A DNA stretch of 64,000 bases from a bacterium (GTDB taxonomy: Bacteria > Sumerlaeota > Sumerlaeia > SLMS01 > JAHLLQ01): NCBI GenBank assembly GCA_020444065.1, contig JAHLLQ010000005.1, forward strand, positions 248,001 through 312,000. The letters are read 5' to 3'. A program made the translations under genes and the position numbers. Below, piece after piece: positions 41,677 to 50,028 of the stretch. The notes under the pieces were generated by a model that saw only the letters and a program-made list of their open reading frames with translations, was not told where the DNA came from and did no database searches. The stretch's first letter is position 1. The number at the start of each line of letters is the position of its first letter.

Positions 41677-44220
41677 ATGCTGACGCGTCGCTGCTTTGCA
41701 TTCCTTCTATTCGTCATCCTCTCGATCCCCAGCGGAATGATCGCCGCATATGAAATCGAAGCGGCCGCCGGAGTCACCCCTCATTCCGAATGGAAGAGTG
41801 GCGAGCCAATTCCCGTGGGCACAGTGAACCGCGAAGGCCCGCTCGCGCCCGGCGTCACCTTCTGGACGCTCGGATTCATCGCCGATGCGGCCGGTGGGCT
41901 CCCCTCGATGGTGATGGGCACCGACAAGTTCAGTCATCCCTCCGGCGTGTATTACTACAAGGCCATCGGACGCGATCCGAAGACGAACTCCCCTATCTTC
42001 GCCGATCCCCAGCGCACGAATGCTCCTTTCAATGGCAGCCATTGTGCCGCGGTCGTGCAGGACAGTAGCGGAAAAGCTTATGGCGCATGGTACAGTCCTG
42101 GTAAAATCCAGATCGCGCCATTCGATCCTTCAACCTGCAAGTTCGCGAAGGCAACGATGTCGCTCGATGTGTCTGAGTTGCCTCGGGGCCCCTCCTGCTT
42201 CTATCTGCTGCCTCTCGACGATGGTACTATGGAGTCGGGGCAGTGGATGGTCATCTTGGGTGTTGGCGACGGAATCCCACATCGGCCGGAAGGTCCAAGT
42301 TGGCGCGAGCCCGAATATCGCCCGTACGATGGATCCGGAATCTACCGCGGCCACCTGAGTGAATTCACGCTCTATGGGAAGACGTTCGACCTCTCGAATG
42401 GCAAATCGGAGTATCTCGGAAAGGTCTCGCCGGGCGACAGGGCAAGTCTGATTAGCTGCGATTCTGTTGCAGCGCTGCAGCTTCGGAAGGAACACGGCGG
42501 CGACCTGCTTGTTGGGACGCGTCTGGGGGCGCTCAATTACTTCCCCGCAGAGTGGAAGGATGGCATTCCGACTTATCCTAAGCGTTTGCGGGCGGTTGAT
42601 CACGATGGCAACGCGATTCGCTTCCCATCGGTCATGGCGTACATCAAGTCATACCCGAACGAATCGACTGGGCTGGACGATCTTGTGATCGGAACCCAGG
42701 GGTTCACGATGTACTACCGATTCAGTGGGCAGTTCACGGATCGTGGCGAACCGATCTTCGACGAGCCCTCTGTCGTAAACGTGAAGAACGCCACGCTACA
42801 ATTGGGTGCGCTGACCGTTCCGAACATCGTAGACTGGGACCAGGATGGGACGCTGGACATTGTGGCCGGCAATTCCGATGGCTTCGTGATGTTCTCGCGG
42901 AATGCTGGCACAAATGAAGTCCCACGTATGCTGCCCGGCGAACGTATCGTTGGCGGTGGCCAGGACATTCATGTGCAACCTGGCTACTACGACATCCAGG
43001 GCCCGGGCGAGGCGCGCTGGGGGTACTCGTGCCCCACGACCGTCGATTGGGATGGCGATGGAGATATAGATATCGTCATGAGCGATCCAACCGCTGCGCA
43101 CACAGTGTTCCTGAACCAGGCAGGTCCTGGGAAGCCGCCCGTCCTCGCTGCCGGACGTCATCTCTACTGGGAACATCTCGATTTGCATGGGACGTGGCGT
43201 GTTCGACCGGCCGCGGCGCAGATGGGCGATCGCATGGCGTATGTCCTTCTGGATAAGGACAACGAACTGCACCTGTATTGGCGGTTGGATGACTACAATG
43301 TTGAGAGCGCTGGGAAAATCTTGCAACCGAACGGGAAACCGATTTCCGGCGCGTACCTGTTTGCCGGCGGCCGAGGTCGCCTGAAGCTGCTGCTGTACGA
43401 CTGGGACAAGGACGGCCGGGTGGATATCGTCACAGGAACTTCGCGACATGCTTCGGTGGGGGATCCGAATAACGGTCTTCCCCAGGCACTCGGCCGCCCC
43501 GGCTCCTCTGTCTTGTGGCTGCGGAACGTCGGCACGAATGAGAAGCCGGTTCTCGAGTGGCCGCGCGTCCTTGCTTTCAAGGGCAAGCCGATCTTCTTCG
43601 GCCAGCACTCCTGCGCGCCTTCGATTGGCGACCTTGGGCCGGGGAAAGACGAGAACATGGTTGTTGGAACTGAAGACGGCAGGGTGTACTTCTTCCAGCG
43701 CGAAGACATCGGCTTCCTCAGTATCCCCGAGATTGCGAAAGCTAATCTTGGCGTCGTAATCGATCGTCTGTGTGGGAATCCGGATCGTTTGCCCGACGAC
43801 AAAGGAGAATGGCTTTCCCTGAGAAACATCTCCGATGAAGACATCGACATCAACGGGTGGTGGTTGTTTCAGCGCGGCACTCGTCAGATTCTCCGTTCCA
43901 GCCAGGCAGACGTCAATTTAGCGCCCGGTGAATCTCTCGTGCTTGGGCGCTCGCGAGACATTCCCATCGAGGGAGACGCGTCCGTCGACATCCTGCTCGA
44001 CAACGACTTCATCTTCGACAATTCGAAGGGAATTATCGGCCTCTACAGCTTCCAGGGCCTGCATGATGCCGTGCGCTGGGGAGAAGGATCGGAGGAACTG
44101 CTGAAGTCCAAAGTGACGACGCACGAACTCATCCACGGCGTGGTGGACGACCTTTGTCGCTATATCGGTCCTGCCTTCCAGTCGGGCGAAGTTCGCGATA
44201 CGATGCCTGCCGTCAAGTAG
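41677..44220 (+). CDS. Secreted FG-GAP/VCBS protein with C-terminal lamin-tail domain (family member 5)
   Basis: 847 residues from ATG 41677 (GGGAG upstream); the frame is open from 41605 but the signal peptide RRCFAFLLFVILSIPSGMIA sets the start. FG-GAP loops are DWDQDGTLDIVAG, DWDGDGDIDIVMS and DWDKDGRVDIVTG. Family blocks are DIQGPGEARWGYSCPTTVDW, LHLYWRLDDYNVESAGKIL and DPNNGLPQALG. After residue ~690 comes a lamin-tail-like beta domain (GEWLSLRNISDEDIDINGWW, LAPGESLVLGRSRDIPIEGD), common as an anchor or adhesion unit in secreted bacterial proteins. It is the last gene of the train, 55 bases after the kinase. Confidence 0.83.
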   Translation: MLTRRCFAFLLFVILSIPSGMIAAYEIEAAAGVTPHSEWKSGEPIPVGTVNREGPLAPGVTFWTLGFIADAAGGLPSMVMGTDKFSHPSGVYYYKAIGRDPKTNSPIFADPQRTNAPFNGSHCAAVVQDSSGKAYGAWYSPGKIQIAPFDPSTCKFAKATMSLDVSELPRGPSCFYLLPLDDGTMESGQWMVILGVGDGIPHRPEGPSWREPEYRPYDGSGIYRGHLSEFTLYGKTFDLSNGKSEYLGKVSPGDRASLISCDSVAALQLRKEHGGDLLVGTRLGALNYFPAEWKDGIPTYPKRLRAVDHDGNAIRFPSVMAYIKSYPNESTGLDDLVIGTQGFTMYYRFSGQFTDRGEPIFDEPSVVNVKNATLQLGALTVPNIVDWDQDGTLDIVAGNSDGFVMFSRNAGTNEVPRMLPGERIVGGGQDIHVQPGYYDIQGPGEARWGYSCPTTVDWDGDGDIDIVMSDPTAAHTVFLNQAGPGKPPVLAAGRHLYWEHLDLHGTWRVRPAAAQMGDRMAYVLLDKDNELHLYWRLDDYNVESAGKILQPNGKPISGAYLFAGGRGRLKLLLYDWDKDGRVDIVTGTSRHASVGDPNNGLPQALGRPGSSVLWLRNVGTNEKPVLEWPRVLAFKGKPIFFGQHSCAPSIGDLGPGKDENMVVGTEDGRVYFFQREDIGFLSIPEIAKANLGVVIDRLCGNPDRLPDDKGEWLSLRNISDEDIDINGWWLFQRGTRQILRSSQADVNLAPGESLVLGRSRDIPIEGDASVDILLDNDFIFDNSKGIIGLYSFQGLHDAVRWGEGSEELLKSKVTTHELIHGVVDDLCRYIGPAFQSGEVRDTMPAVK

Positions 44221-44568
44221 AGGCAAATCCGGTCGGTCCTGCATTTAAGGGGGCTGGGATCACAGAAGCAGGTTATGGACACACAGAGGCCAAGTCGTGG
44301 ACGCTTGGTGATATTGCCTTCGGGCACAAGCTCAGAGGGTACTGAGTAAAAAGTTTTATCAAATTCCGGTCTGCGCAAGAAAATAAACTCGTGACCTGGT
44401 GAGGGGTCCAGGGTACAAAGCATCACGAACGACGCAGTGAGTTGCATTTCCCGACTGAAACGCAAACAGCGTTCGTTTAGACAAATTTCCCCCCGACAGG
44501 CGCCGACACAATGAGGGCGCTATCAATAGCCGGAGAAGCCTGGTGCGGGCTTCTCCGGCTTTCTTCTT
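44221..44568 (+). ncRNA. Gene-free stretch ending in a terminator; possible small RNA or long 3' end
   Basis: About 300 bases between the last FG-GAP gene and the convergent 2H phosphoesterase hold no protein-like frame. They contain a small hairpin (GCGCC/GGCGC near 44495-44516) directly before the strong terminator. The stretch could be an independent small RNA or the 3' region of the operon. No known RNA family was recognised. Confidence 0.25.
44528..44568 (+). terminator. Rho-independent terminator, 13-bp stem
   Basis: AGCCGGAGAAGCC (44528-44540) pairs with GGCTTCTCCGGCT (44548-44560) over a seven-base loop and is followed by TTCTTCTT. It lies downstream of the FG-GAP train, convergent with the 2H phosphoesterase gene. 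Confidence 0.88.
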
Positions 44569-44570
44569 AA

Positions 44571-45125
44571 TCAATCCGTTTCGGCGAAATCCACCCGCAG
44601 CGGCAGTGGGTGATCCGGTGTCTCGGAGGTCAGCAGCGCCAGGTTATTGATGGGGATCGTCCACTGGAAGTCTCGATTTACCAGTAATCGAGCTGCTTCG
44701 GCCGCCTTGTCGGCGTCCAATCCCGTGGAGGCCAGCGTCAGGTGCGGGACCCAGGTTTCCGGCCGGAAATTGGGCGTCGGATCGGTGGCAATCGCGTGGA
44801 GCCGCGGCCCCAGAGAGCGGTGGATCATGTTCAGGCGAGGATCGCGGACAACGTGGATGAAGAGAACAGGGCTTTCGCCCGGGAAGAAGGAGAGCGCGTT
44901 GGTACGCACAGAGAATGGCGTCATGCGGGCGGCGAATCGGGTCAGGACAGTCTGGAGCCGCGGCAAATCGTAGGACGCGGCAGAATGCCAGGTAAAATGC
45001 GGGATCGGCCGACGCGCCACGCCACCCAGTCCGACACGCTCCTCCAGTTCCGCCCATAGGGCGCGGACCTTGTGGGCGTGCTCGTCGTCCAGGAGCGAAA
45101 CGACTGCATTGAGAGCCGGCATCAT
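44571..45125 (-). CDS. thpR: 2'-5' RNA ligase / 2H phosphoesterase (LigT/ThpR family)
   Basis: 184 residues. Two HxTx motifs typical of the 2H phosphoesterase superfamily are seen: HFTW in the N-terminal half and HLTL near the C-terminus, separated by about 85 residues as in ThpR. These enzymes act on cyclic phosphodiesters of RNA ends, and the physiological substrate is often unclear. The start has two tandem ATGs (45125 and 45122). It stands alone between the terminator and polX, divergent from the latter. Confidence 0.82.
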   Translation of the reverse strand: MMPALNAVVSLLDDEHAHKVRALWAELEERVGLGGVARRPIPHFTWHSAASYDLPRLQTVLTRFAARMTPFSVRTNALSFFPGESPVLFIHVVRDPRLNMIHRSLGPRLHAIATDPTPNFRPETWVPHLTLASTGLDADKAAEAARLLVNRDFQWTIPINNLALLTSETPDHPLPLRVDFAETD

Positions 45126-45316
45126 CGAGTCCCGCTGAAAGGGAGTACCTCATCGCTAGAGGATCGAAAAAAGGGGGGCCAGATAAAAGTTCGGGATTTT
45201 GGACAATCGATGCAGGAGCAGGGCAGACTCAGGGATTGTCCCATCGGTTCCGCACGGCCTATACATCCCATCTGCGGTCAGGCTTCAGGCGCCGCAATCT
45301 CATGCAGGAGTCCTCG

Positions 45317-47053
45317 ATGTCTACGAAACCCCGGTTGATCAATGCGCTGCGAGAAATGGCGATCCTGTTGGAACTGGACGGTGCGAACACCTTCAAAGTC
45401 GGCGCCTACACCAAGGCCGTCCGCGCACTCGGTGACGAGAGCCTGGACATTGGATCTCAAGTGGACGCCGGGACGCTGACGGAGATCGAAGGCATCGGCA
45501 AAGGCATCGCCGAGAAGATCCAGGAGTTCTGGGACCAGGGACAGATCGAGGAACTGGATGACTTGAAAGGCAAGTACCCGCCCGGTCTTGTCGAGATGAC
45601 GAAGATTCCGGGCTTCGGCGCAAAGAAAGTGCGCGCCGTTTACCAGGAACTCGGCATCACAACGATCGAAGGATTGGAGAAGGCCTGCGAGGATGGCAGC
45701 GTCGCCGGCTTGAAAGGTTTCGGCAAGAAATCCGCAGAGAAGATCGTCGCCGGTATCGAGCAATTGCGAAAGCACTCCGGCCGTTTCCTGCTTTCGCAGG
45801 CGTACGAAACTGCGCAGCCGATTCTCGAGGCACTCGTGAGTCTCGACGTCGTCGAACAGGTTGAACTCGCGGGCAGTCTGCGTCGCTGGCGCGAAACGAT
45901 CAAAGACGTCGACTTCGTTTGCGCGACGAACGAGCCGGAGGCGGTGATGGACTTCTTCGTTGGCCTGCCGTCGGTCGAACGCGTCACCGGCAAGGGCACT
46001 ACGAAGTCGAGCGTCCTGTTGGATTCCGGGATGGGCGCAGACTTGCGCTGCGTGTCGCCCGAACAATATCCGTTTGCGCTTCAGCACTTCTCAGGCTCGA
46101 AGGAGCACAACACGGCGTTGCGCGGTCGCGCGAAAGAGATGGGGTTGAAGTCGAATGAATATGGCCTCTTCCGCGAAGGGACGGAGACATCGCTCGAGGC
46201 GAAGACAGAGGCGGATGTCTACAAGCACCTGGGGCTCGCGTGGATTCCGCCCGAGTTGCGCGAAGACATGGGCGAGGTCGAAGCGGCGGAAGAAGACGAT
46301 TTGCCAAACCTGATCGTCGCCGAAGATGTGCGCGGCATCATGCACCTGCACACACACTACAGCGATGGTCGCCCCGAGGTTGAGGACTACGCGAAGTGGG
46401 CGGTCGAGAACAAGATCGAGTGGATGGGCTTGGCCGATCACAGTCAGACAGCCGCATACGCCGGTGGATTGAAACCGGCCGACGTCGAGCGCCAGTTCGA
46501 CGAAATCGATGGCGTGAATGAGAAGTATGCAAACAAAGGCGTGCGTTTACTGAAAGGCATCGAGTCGGACATTCTGCGCGAAGGTGCGTTGGATTACGAG
46601 GATGAACTCCTCGCGCGATTCGATTACATCGTGGCGTCGGTGCATAGCCTCTTCAATTTGTCCGAAGAAGATCAGACGAAGCGCATCCTCTGCGCGATCG
46701 AGAATCCTCACACCACGATTCTCGGTCACATGACGGGACGATTGCTGTTGGCCCGCGATGGCTATGAAATTAACCAGCGCGAGATCATCAAGCGCTGCGC
46801 ACAGTGCAAGACGATCATCGAAATCAACGCGAACCCCCATCGGTTGGATTTGGATTGGCGACTCGTACATTTCGCAATCGAGCAAGGATGTCTGCTTTCG
46901 ATCGGCCCGGACGCACATGCCATGTCGGGGCTCGATCATATGAAGTACGGCATCGCGATGGCGCGCAAGGGTTGGGCGGAAAAGCAGCACATCGTGAACA
47001 CGTGGAGCATGGACGAGTTCCTTCAATTCGCCGCGGCGAAGCGAAAGGGATGA
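45317..47053 (+). CDS. polX: DNA polymerase X family protein with PHP domain
   Basis: 578 residues, the usual length for bacterial PolX. ATG 45317 is chosen for GCAGGAG six bases upstream. The N-terminal helix-hairpin-helix region (IEGIGKGIAEKI, IPGFGAKKVRAVY, LKGFGKKSAEKI) binds DNA. The palm carries GSLRRWRETIKDVDFVC with the DxD metal pair. From about residue 335 a PHP domain follows (IMHLHTHYSDGRPEVEDYA, MGLADHSQTA, GHMTGR, IGPDAHAMSGLD) with the metal ligands of a 3'-5' exonuclease. The enzyme is thought to act in base-excision repair and gap filling. Its stop overlaps the next start (ATGA). Confidence 0.94.
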   Translation: MSTKPRLINALREMAILLELDGANTFKVGAYTKAVRALGDESLDIGSQVDAGTLTEIEGIGKGIAEKIQEFWDQGQIEELDDLKGKYPPGLVEMTKIPGFGAKKVRAVYQELGITTIEGLEKACEDGSVAGLKGFGKKSAEKIVAGIEQLRKHSGRFLLSQAYETAQPILEALVSLDVVEQVELAGSLRRWRETIKDVDFVCATNEPEAVMDFFVGLPSVERVTGKGTTKSSVLLDSGMGADLRCVSPEQYPFALQHFSGSKEHNTALRGRAKEMGLKSNEYGLFREGTETSLEAKTEADVYKHLGLAWIPPELREDMGEVEAAEEDDLPNLIVAEDVRGIMHLHTHYSDGRPEVEDYAKWAVENKIEWMGLADHSQTAAYAGGLKPADVERQFDEIDGVNEKYANKGVRLLKGIESDILREGALDYEDELLARFDYIVASVHSLFNLSEEDQTKRILCAIENPHTTILGHMTGRLLLARDGYEINQREIIKRCAQCKTIIEINANPHRLDLDWRLVHFAIEQGCLLSIGPDAHAMSGLDHMKYGIAMARKGWAEKQHIVNTWSMDEFLQFAAAKRKG

Positions 47054-48222
47054 CAATGGCCGCTGGGCCGAAAATCCTCATCGCAATGGATTCGTTCAAG
47101 GGCACGCTCTCGGCGAATGAAGCGTGTCGCGCCGTCGAGAACGGCATTCGCGCGGTGCAGCCGAACGCGGAGTGCGAATGCATTCCCCTCGCGGATGGTG
47201 GCAGTGGAACCACCGATGTGTTTCTTCGTCTGCGCCATGGCCGGCGCATCGATGTGCCCGTGATGTCGCCAATCGGCAAGGAAGTCATCGCGCACCTCGC
47301 GCATTTCACGGATCCCGACGAGGTCGTTCTTGAATTGGCCGCGGCGAGCGGCCTCGCCCTCATCCCTGAATCGCGACGCAATCCGATGGAGGCAACATCG
47401 TTCGGCTGCGGGCAATTGATCGCTCGAGCATTCGAAATGTCGGACTGCGTGACCGTCGGGCTTGGGGATTCCGGAATTGTGGACGGCGGCGTGGGCGCAA
47501 TGCAGGCGCTCGGCGTGCGCTTCCTCGACGAACGGGGCGAGACATTGGAAGCACCGCTTGTCCCGAAGGATTTTGGGCGGATTACGGGATTGGATGCGGG
47601 CGGTGTGCCTCGCGACAAGACAGTGCGAGTTCTCTCCGACGTGGAGAATCCGTTGCACGGAAGACTGGGCGCCGCGCGCGTCTTCGGACCACAGAAAGGC
47701 GCCTCGCCCGAGATGGTCGAGCAACTGGCGGAGGCTTTGGAGCATGTCTACGGATTGATCGAAGCAACGGTTGGCCGGCGAGTTTCTGAAAGGTCCGGCG
47801 CCGGCGCGGCAGGGGGAATGGGCGGGGCGCTGTTGGCGTTCTTCGACGCAGAGATCGTCTCAGGCTCCGATTTCCTCATCGACCAATCGAGCCTTCTCGA
47901 TCACCTCGCAAACAGCGATCTCGTCATCACCGGCGAAGGCCGCTTCGACCGCCAATCGATGATGGGCAAAGGCCCCGGTCGCATCGTCCGCGAGGCAAAG
48001 GCCCTCGGCATCGGCGTCCAAGTCCTTGCCGGCTCCGTGGAATGGGACGACAGGATGCGCGAATTCCTCACCGCCGATCAAGTAACCGGACTGATCGAAT
48101 CGGACGCTTCGATTCCGTCGCCGGGGGAGACCACAAACCTCCTCGCCGCCGCGGTGCGGCGTGCGCTTGTGAGAACTGATCCACCTACTAGTCGAACTGA
48201 TCTAAGGACCCATGAACAATGA
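47050..48222 (+). CDS. Glycerate 2-kinase (GarK/GlxK family)
   Basis: 390 residues. Family marks are ILIAMDSFKGTLSANEACRA, IPLADGGSGTTDV, GLGDSGIVDGGVGAMQALG, GAGAAGGMGGALLAFF and the C-terminal ITGEGRFDRQSMMGKGPGRI. The enzyme phosphorylates D-glycerate to 2-phosphoglycerate (3-phosphoglycerate in some relatives) in glyoxylate and sugar-acid breakdown. ATG 47050 overlaps the polX stop by four bases; an ATG at 47056 is also possible. The overlap with a repair gene looks like chance packing rather than pathway logic. Confidence 0.92.
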   Translation: MTMAAGPKILIAMDSFKGTLSANEACRAVENGIRAVQPNAECECIPLADGGSGTTDVFLRLRHGRRIDVPVMSPIGKEVIAHLAHFTDPDEVVLELAAASGLALIPESRRNPMEATSFGCGQLIARAFEMSDCVTVGLGDSGIVDGGVGAMQALGVRFLDERGETLEAPLVPKDFGRITGLDAGGVPRDKTVRVLSDVENPLHGRLGAARVFGPQKGASPEMVEQLAEALEHVYGLIEATVGRRVSERSGAGAAGGMGGALLAFFDAEIVSGSDFLIDQSSLLDHLANSDLVITGEGRFDRQSMMGKGPGRIVREAKALGIGVQVLAGSVEWDDRMREFLTADQVTGLIESDASIPSPGETTNLLAAAVRRALVRTDPPTSRTDLRTHEQ

Positions 48223-48731
48223 GGAACTGCCTGCGAGCTGTGATTCTCCCATTGGTCACGCTTCTCCTATTCGCATGCATAGGTTCAGACAGTGATGATC
48301 AACCCACCCAGAGCGAAGTAATCGAGAGTTTGCAGGCCCGCGTAGGCGAGTACGATGCTTTCATAGATGAACTTGAACGCACCGGCATAGCCCTGATCAA
48401 TCTTAGGCCAGATGGGACTTGGAATGTGACGTACATGTGGGACGAGACTCGTGACGATTCTTCCATCTCTTCACACATTCGATTTATGAAGCAGGAGTCG
48501 ATAAGAGCAGTAACAATCGACGGAATCCGTGCCCATATCACTATCTGGATCGCCGGCTCCTTGAGTGTATATCGGCTTCGTGGACTTGTTCGAGCTGAGG
48601 ATGGCCCCAGTACAAGGACTGTTACCAGAGATGGTCACGGTCAAATAGACATCCTTACTCCAACGAGCATCGACTCCTGGTATTACTGGGAGCGATCGGA
48701 CGGATTTACCCAGCCTGGCCTCACCGACTAG
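48219..48731 (+). CDS. Hypothetical lipoprotein
   Basis: 170 residues starting with ATG 48219, which overlaps the glycerate kinase stop (ATGA). The N-terminus MRNCLRAVILPLVTLLLFAC is a lipoprotein signal with lipobox LFAC. The mature part begins with an acidic linker (IGSDSDDQPTQSEV) and a predicted helix. It contains DGTWNVTYMWDETRDDSS and later SIDSWYYWERSD, suggesting a beta-rich fold. No family was recognised. Confidence 0.6.
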   Translation: MRNCLRAVILPLVTLLLFACIGSDSDDQPTQSEVIESLQARVGEYDAFIDELERTGIALINLRPDGTWNVTYMWDETRDDSSISSHIRFMKQESIRAVTIDGIRAHITIWIAGSLSVYRLRGLVRAEDGPSTRTVTRDGHGQIDILTPTSIDSWYYWERSDGFTQPGLTD

Positions 48732-48933
48732 CGGACTCTTTGGAGATGCTGAGAGGAGGTTCTCAGTTGAACCGGACGATTCAATCCCATCGTTGGACAG
48801 GAGCAGGGAGAAGCAGATGGGGAGATCACAGGAGGTCGCATCGGATTTGCAGAGGAAGTAACCCGGACTTGCGATTGCGGAAGTGATCCATGCTGATTGA
48901 CTTGGCGATCGAGAGAGGCAACATCAGATCATT

Positions 48934-49470
48934 ATGGAAGCAACGCTTCGAATACTAAACGAACTGGAACAGGAAGGTCTGATTGAGCGCTATGCTCTCG
49001 CCGGCGCTATGGCGGCCATGTTCTATCCCATTGAACCTGTCAGTACATACGACCTTGATGTCTTTATCTTCGTGACTCCAAAGAGATCAGCTCTTTCCTT
49101 GGATCCCTTCAATGGATTGTACGAAGAACTGAAGAGCAGAGGATACGAGTGGCAGGATCTGTACCTCATCATCGAGGGGATTCCAGTCCAGTTTCTTCCT
49201 GCGGAGAAACCGCACATCGTTGAGGCTGTTCAAACAGCAGTCGATATGGAATACAAGGGCGAACTGGAGACGGTCATTACCCATGTTCCGCGAGCGGAAT
49301 ACCTCATGCTAATCATGCTCGATGCTGGGCGGCAAAAGGACAAAGACCGCTTCAGGCTGCTATGGAGAGCGGACGCGGAGGGGCCGAGTTTCCTGGACAG
49401 ACAGCTCCTGGCGGATCTAGTATCAAAGTATGGATGGCAGAAGAAGTACGACGAGTGGATCCGATCATGA
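48934..49470 (+). CDS. Nucleotidyltransferase-like protein (possible toxin of a two-gene module)
   Basis: 178 residues. YALAGAMAAMFYPIE followed by TYDLDVFIFV gives the DxD-type metal site of a minimal polymerase-beta-like nucleotidyltransferase, as in AbiEii/MNT toxin families, where the enzyme adds nucleotides to tRNA or to a partner. The rest (EGIPVQFLPAEKPHIVEAV, RAEYLMLIMLDAGRQKDKDR) resembles proteins annotated as nucleotidyltransferase-like toxins. Its stop overlaps the start of the next small gene (ATGA). Surroundings hold no phage or transposon. Toxin activity is an inference from this layout only. Confidence 0.6.
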   Translation: MEATLRILNELEQEGLIERYALAGAMAAMFYPIEPVSTYDLDVFIFVTPKRSALSLDPFNGLYEELKSRGYEWQDLYLIIEGIPVQFLPAEKPHIVEAVQTAVDMEYKGELETVITHVPRAEYLMLIMLDAGRQKDKDRFRLLWRADAEGPSFLDRQLLADLVSKYGWQKKYDEWIRS

Positions 49471-49691
49471 ACATCGAGCAGATTGCTGAATCCAAGAAGA
49501 AATTCCGTTCTCGGCTGGCGCGACTTCCAATCAATGAGAAGGTCGCGCTGATCGTATCCATGCAGCGCCGCAATGCTCCGATCCTGTCCGCGCGGGGAGT
49601 GAGAGTCCATGTGTGGCAGATCCCGACTCCGTCTGCCGCGGATATCATCCGTAGGCTGAGCAAGCCGCAACAAACGAAAACATCCGACTGA
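49467..49691 (+). CDS. Small partner protein of the nucleotidyltransferase gene
   Basis: 74 residues from ATG 49467, overlapping the preceding stop by four bases. The sequence (MNIEQIAESKKKFRSRLARL, PINEKVALIVSMQRRNAPIL) is predicted helical and basic, and conserved-looking small proteins of this type often accompany nucleotidyltransferase genes. It could be the antitoxin of the pair. No DNA-binding motif is obvious; the tail (SAADIIRRLSKPQQTKTSD) is flexible. Confidence 0.55.
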   Translation: MNIEQIAESKKKFRSRLARLPINEKVALIVSMQRRNAPILSARGVRVHVWQIPTPSAADIIRRLSKPQQTKTSD

Positions 49692-49719
49692 CCACACCCT
49701 CAGCCAGCAGATCCGGTAA

Positions 49720-49754
49720 GGACAAAGAGAACCGCCCCTGGCGAACCAGGGGCG
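49720..49754 (-). terminator. Terminator after the tRNA genes, UUCG tetraloop
   Basis: On the minus strand CGCCCCTGG, loop TTCG and CCAGGGGCG form a 9-bp stem (49733-49754) followed by GGTTCTCTTTG. It lies eight bases after the 3' end of tRNA-Tyr and probably ends the tRNA transcript; on the plus strand it could also slow transcription from the toxin-like pair. Confidence 0.82.
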
Positions 49755-49761
49755 CTTATTA

Positions 49762-49850
49762 TGGTGGACGGGGTTGGATTCGAACCAACGTAGGGCGGTC
49801 TGCCCGGCAGATTTACAGTCTGCTGCCATTAACCACTCGGCCACCCGTCC
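49762..49850 (-). tRNA. tRNA-Tyr (GTA)
   Basis: The minus strand folds as a class II cloverleaf: acceptor GGACGGG pairs with CCCGTCC, discriminator A and encoded CCA. The anticodon is GTA in the arm GCAGACTGTAAATCTGC. A long variable arm and TTCGAATC in the T loop are present; 89 bases including CCA. Confidence 0.95.
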
Positions 49851-49868
49851 TCAAATTTGAGATGTGGC

Positions 49869-49944
49869 TGGAGCTGGTGATGGGACTCGAACCCGCAACC
49901 GCCTGATTACAAATCAGGTGCTCTGCCAATTGAGCTACACCAGC
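49869..49944 (-). tRNA. tRNA-Thr (TGT)
   Basis: On the minus strand the acceptor GCTGGTG pairs with CACCAGC, followed by T and encoded CCA. The anticodon loop TTTGTAA within CCTGA...TCAGG gives anticodon TGT (Thr, ACA codon). The T arm contains TTCGAGTC. It is 76 bases long and lies 18 bases upstream of tRNA-Tyr in the same transcript. Confidence 0.95.
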
Positions 49945-50028
49945 CCCGGAGGGCTTCGGTTGTCTAGTGGCAACCCCTCGGGGCCGTCAAGTGCTTTTGG
50001 GCGGTTTTTTCGGCCCAAATCGTCGGAA

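Noticed and set aside
44221-44568. 6S RNA
   Set aside because: No long helix with a central bulge of the 6S type could be traced, so only an unnamed candidate is listed.
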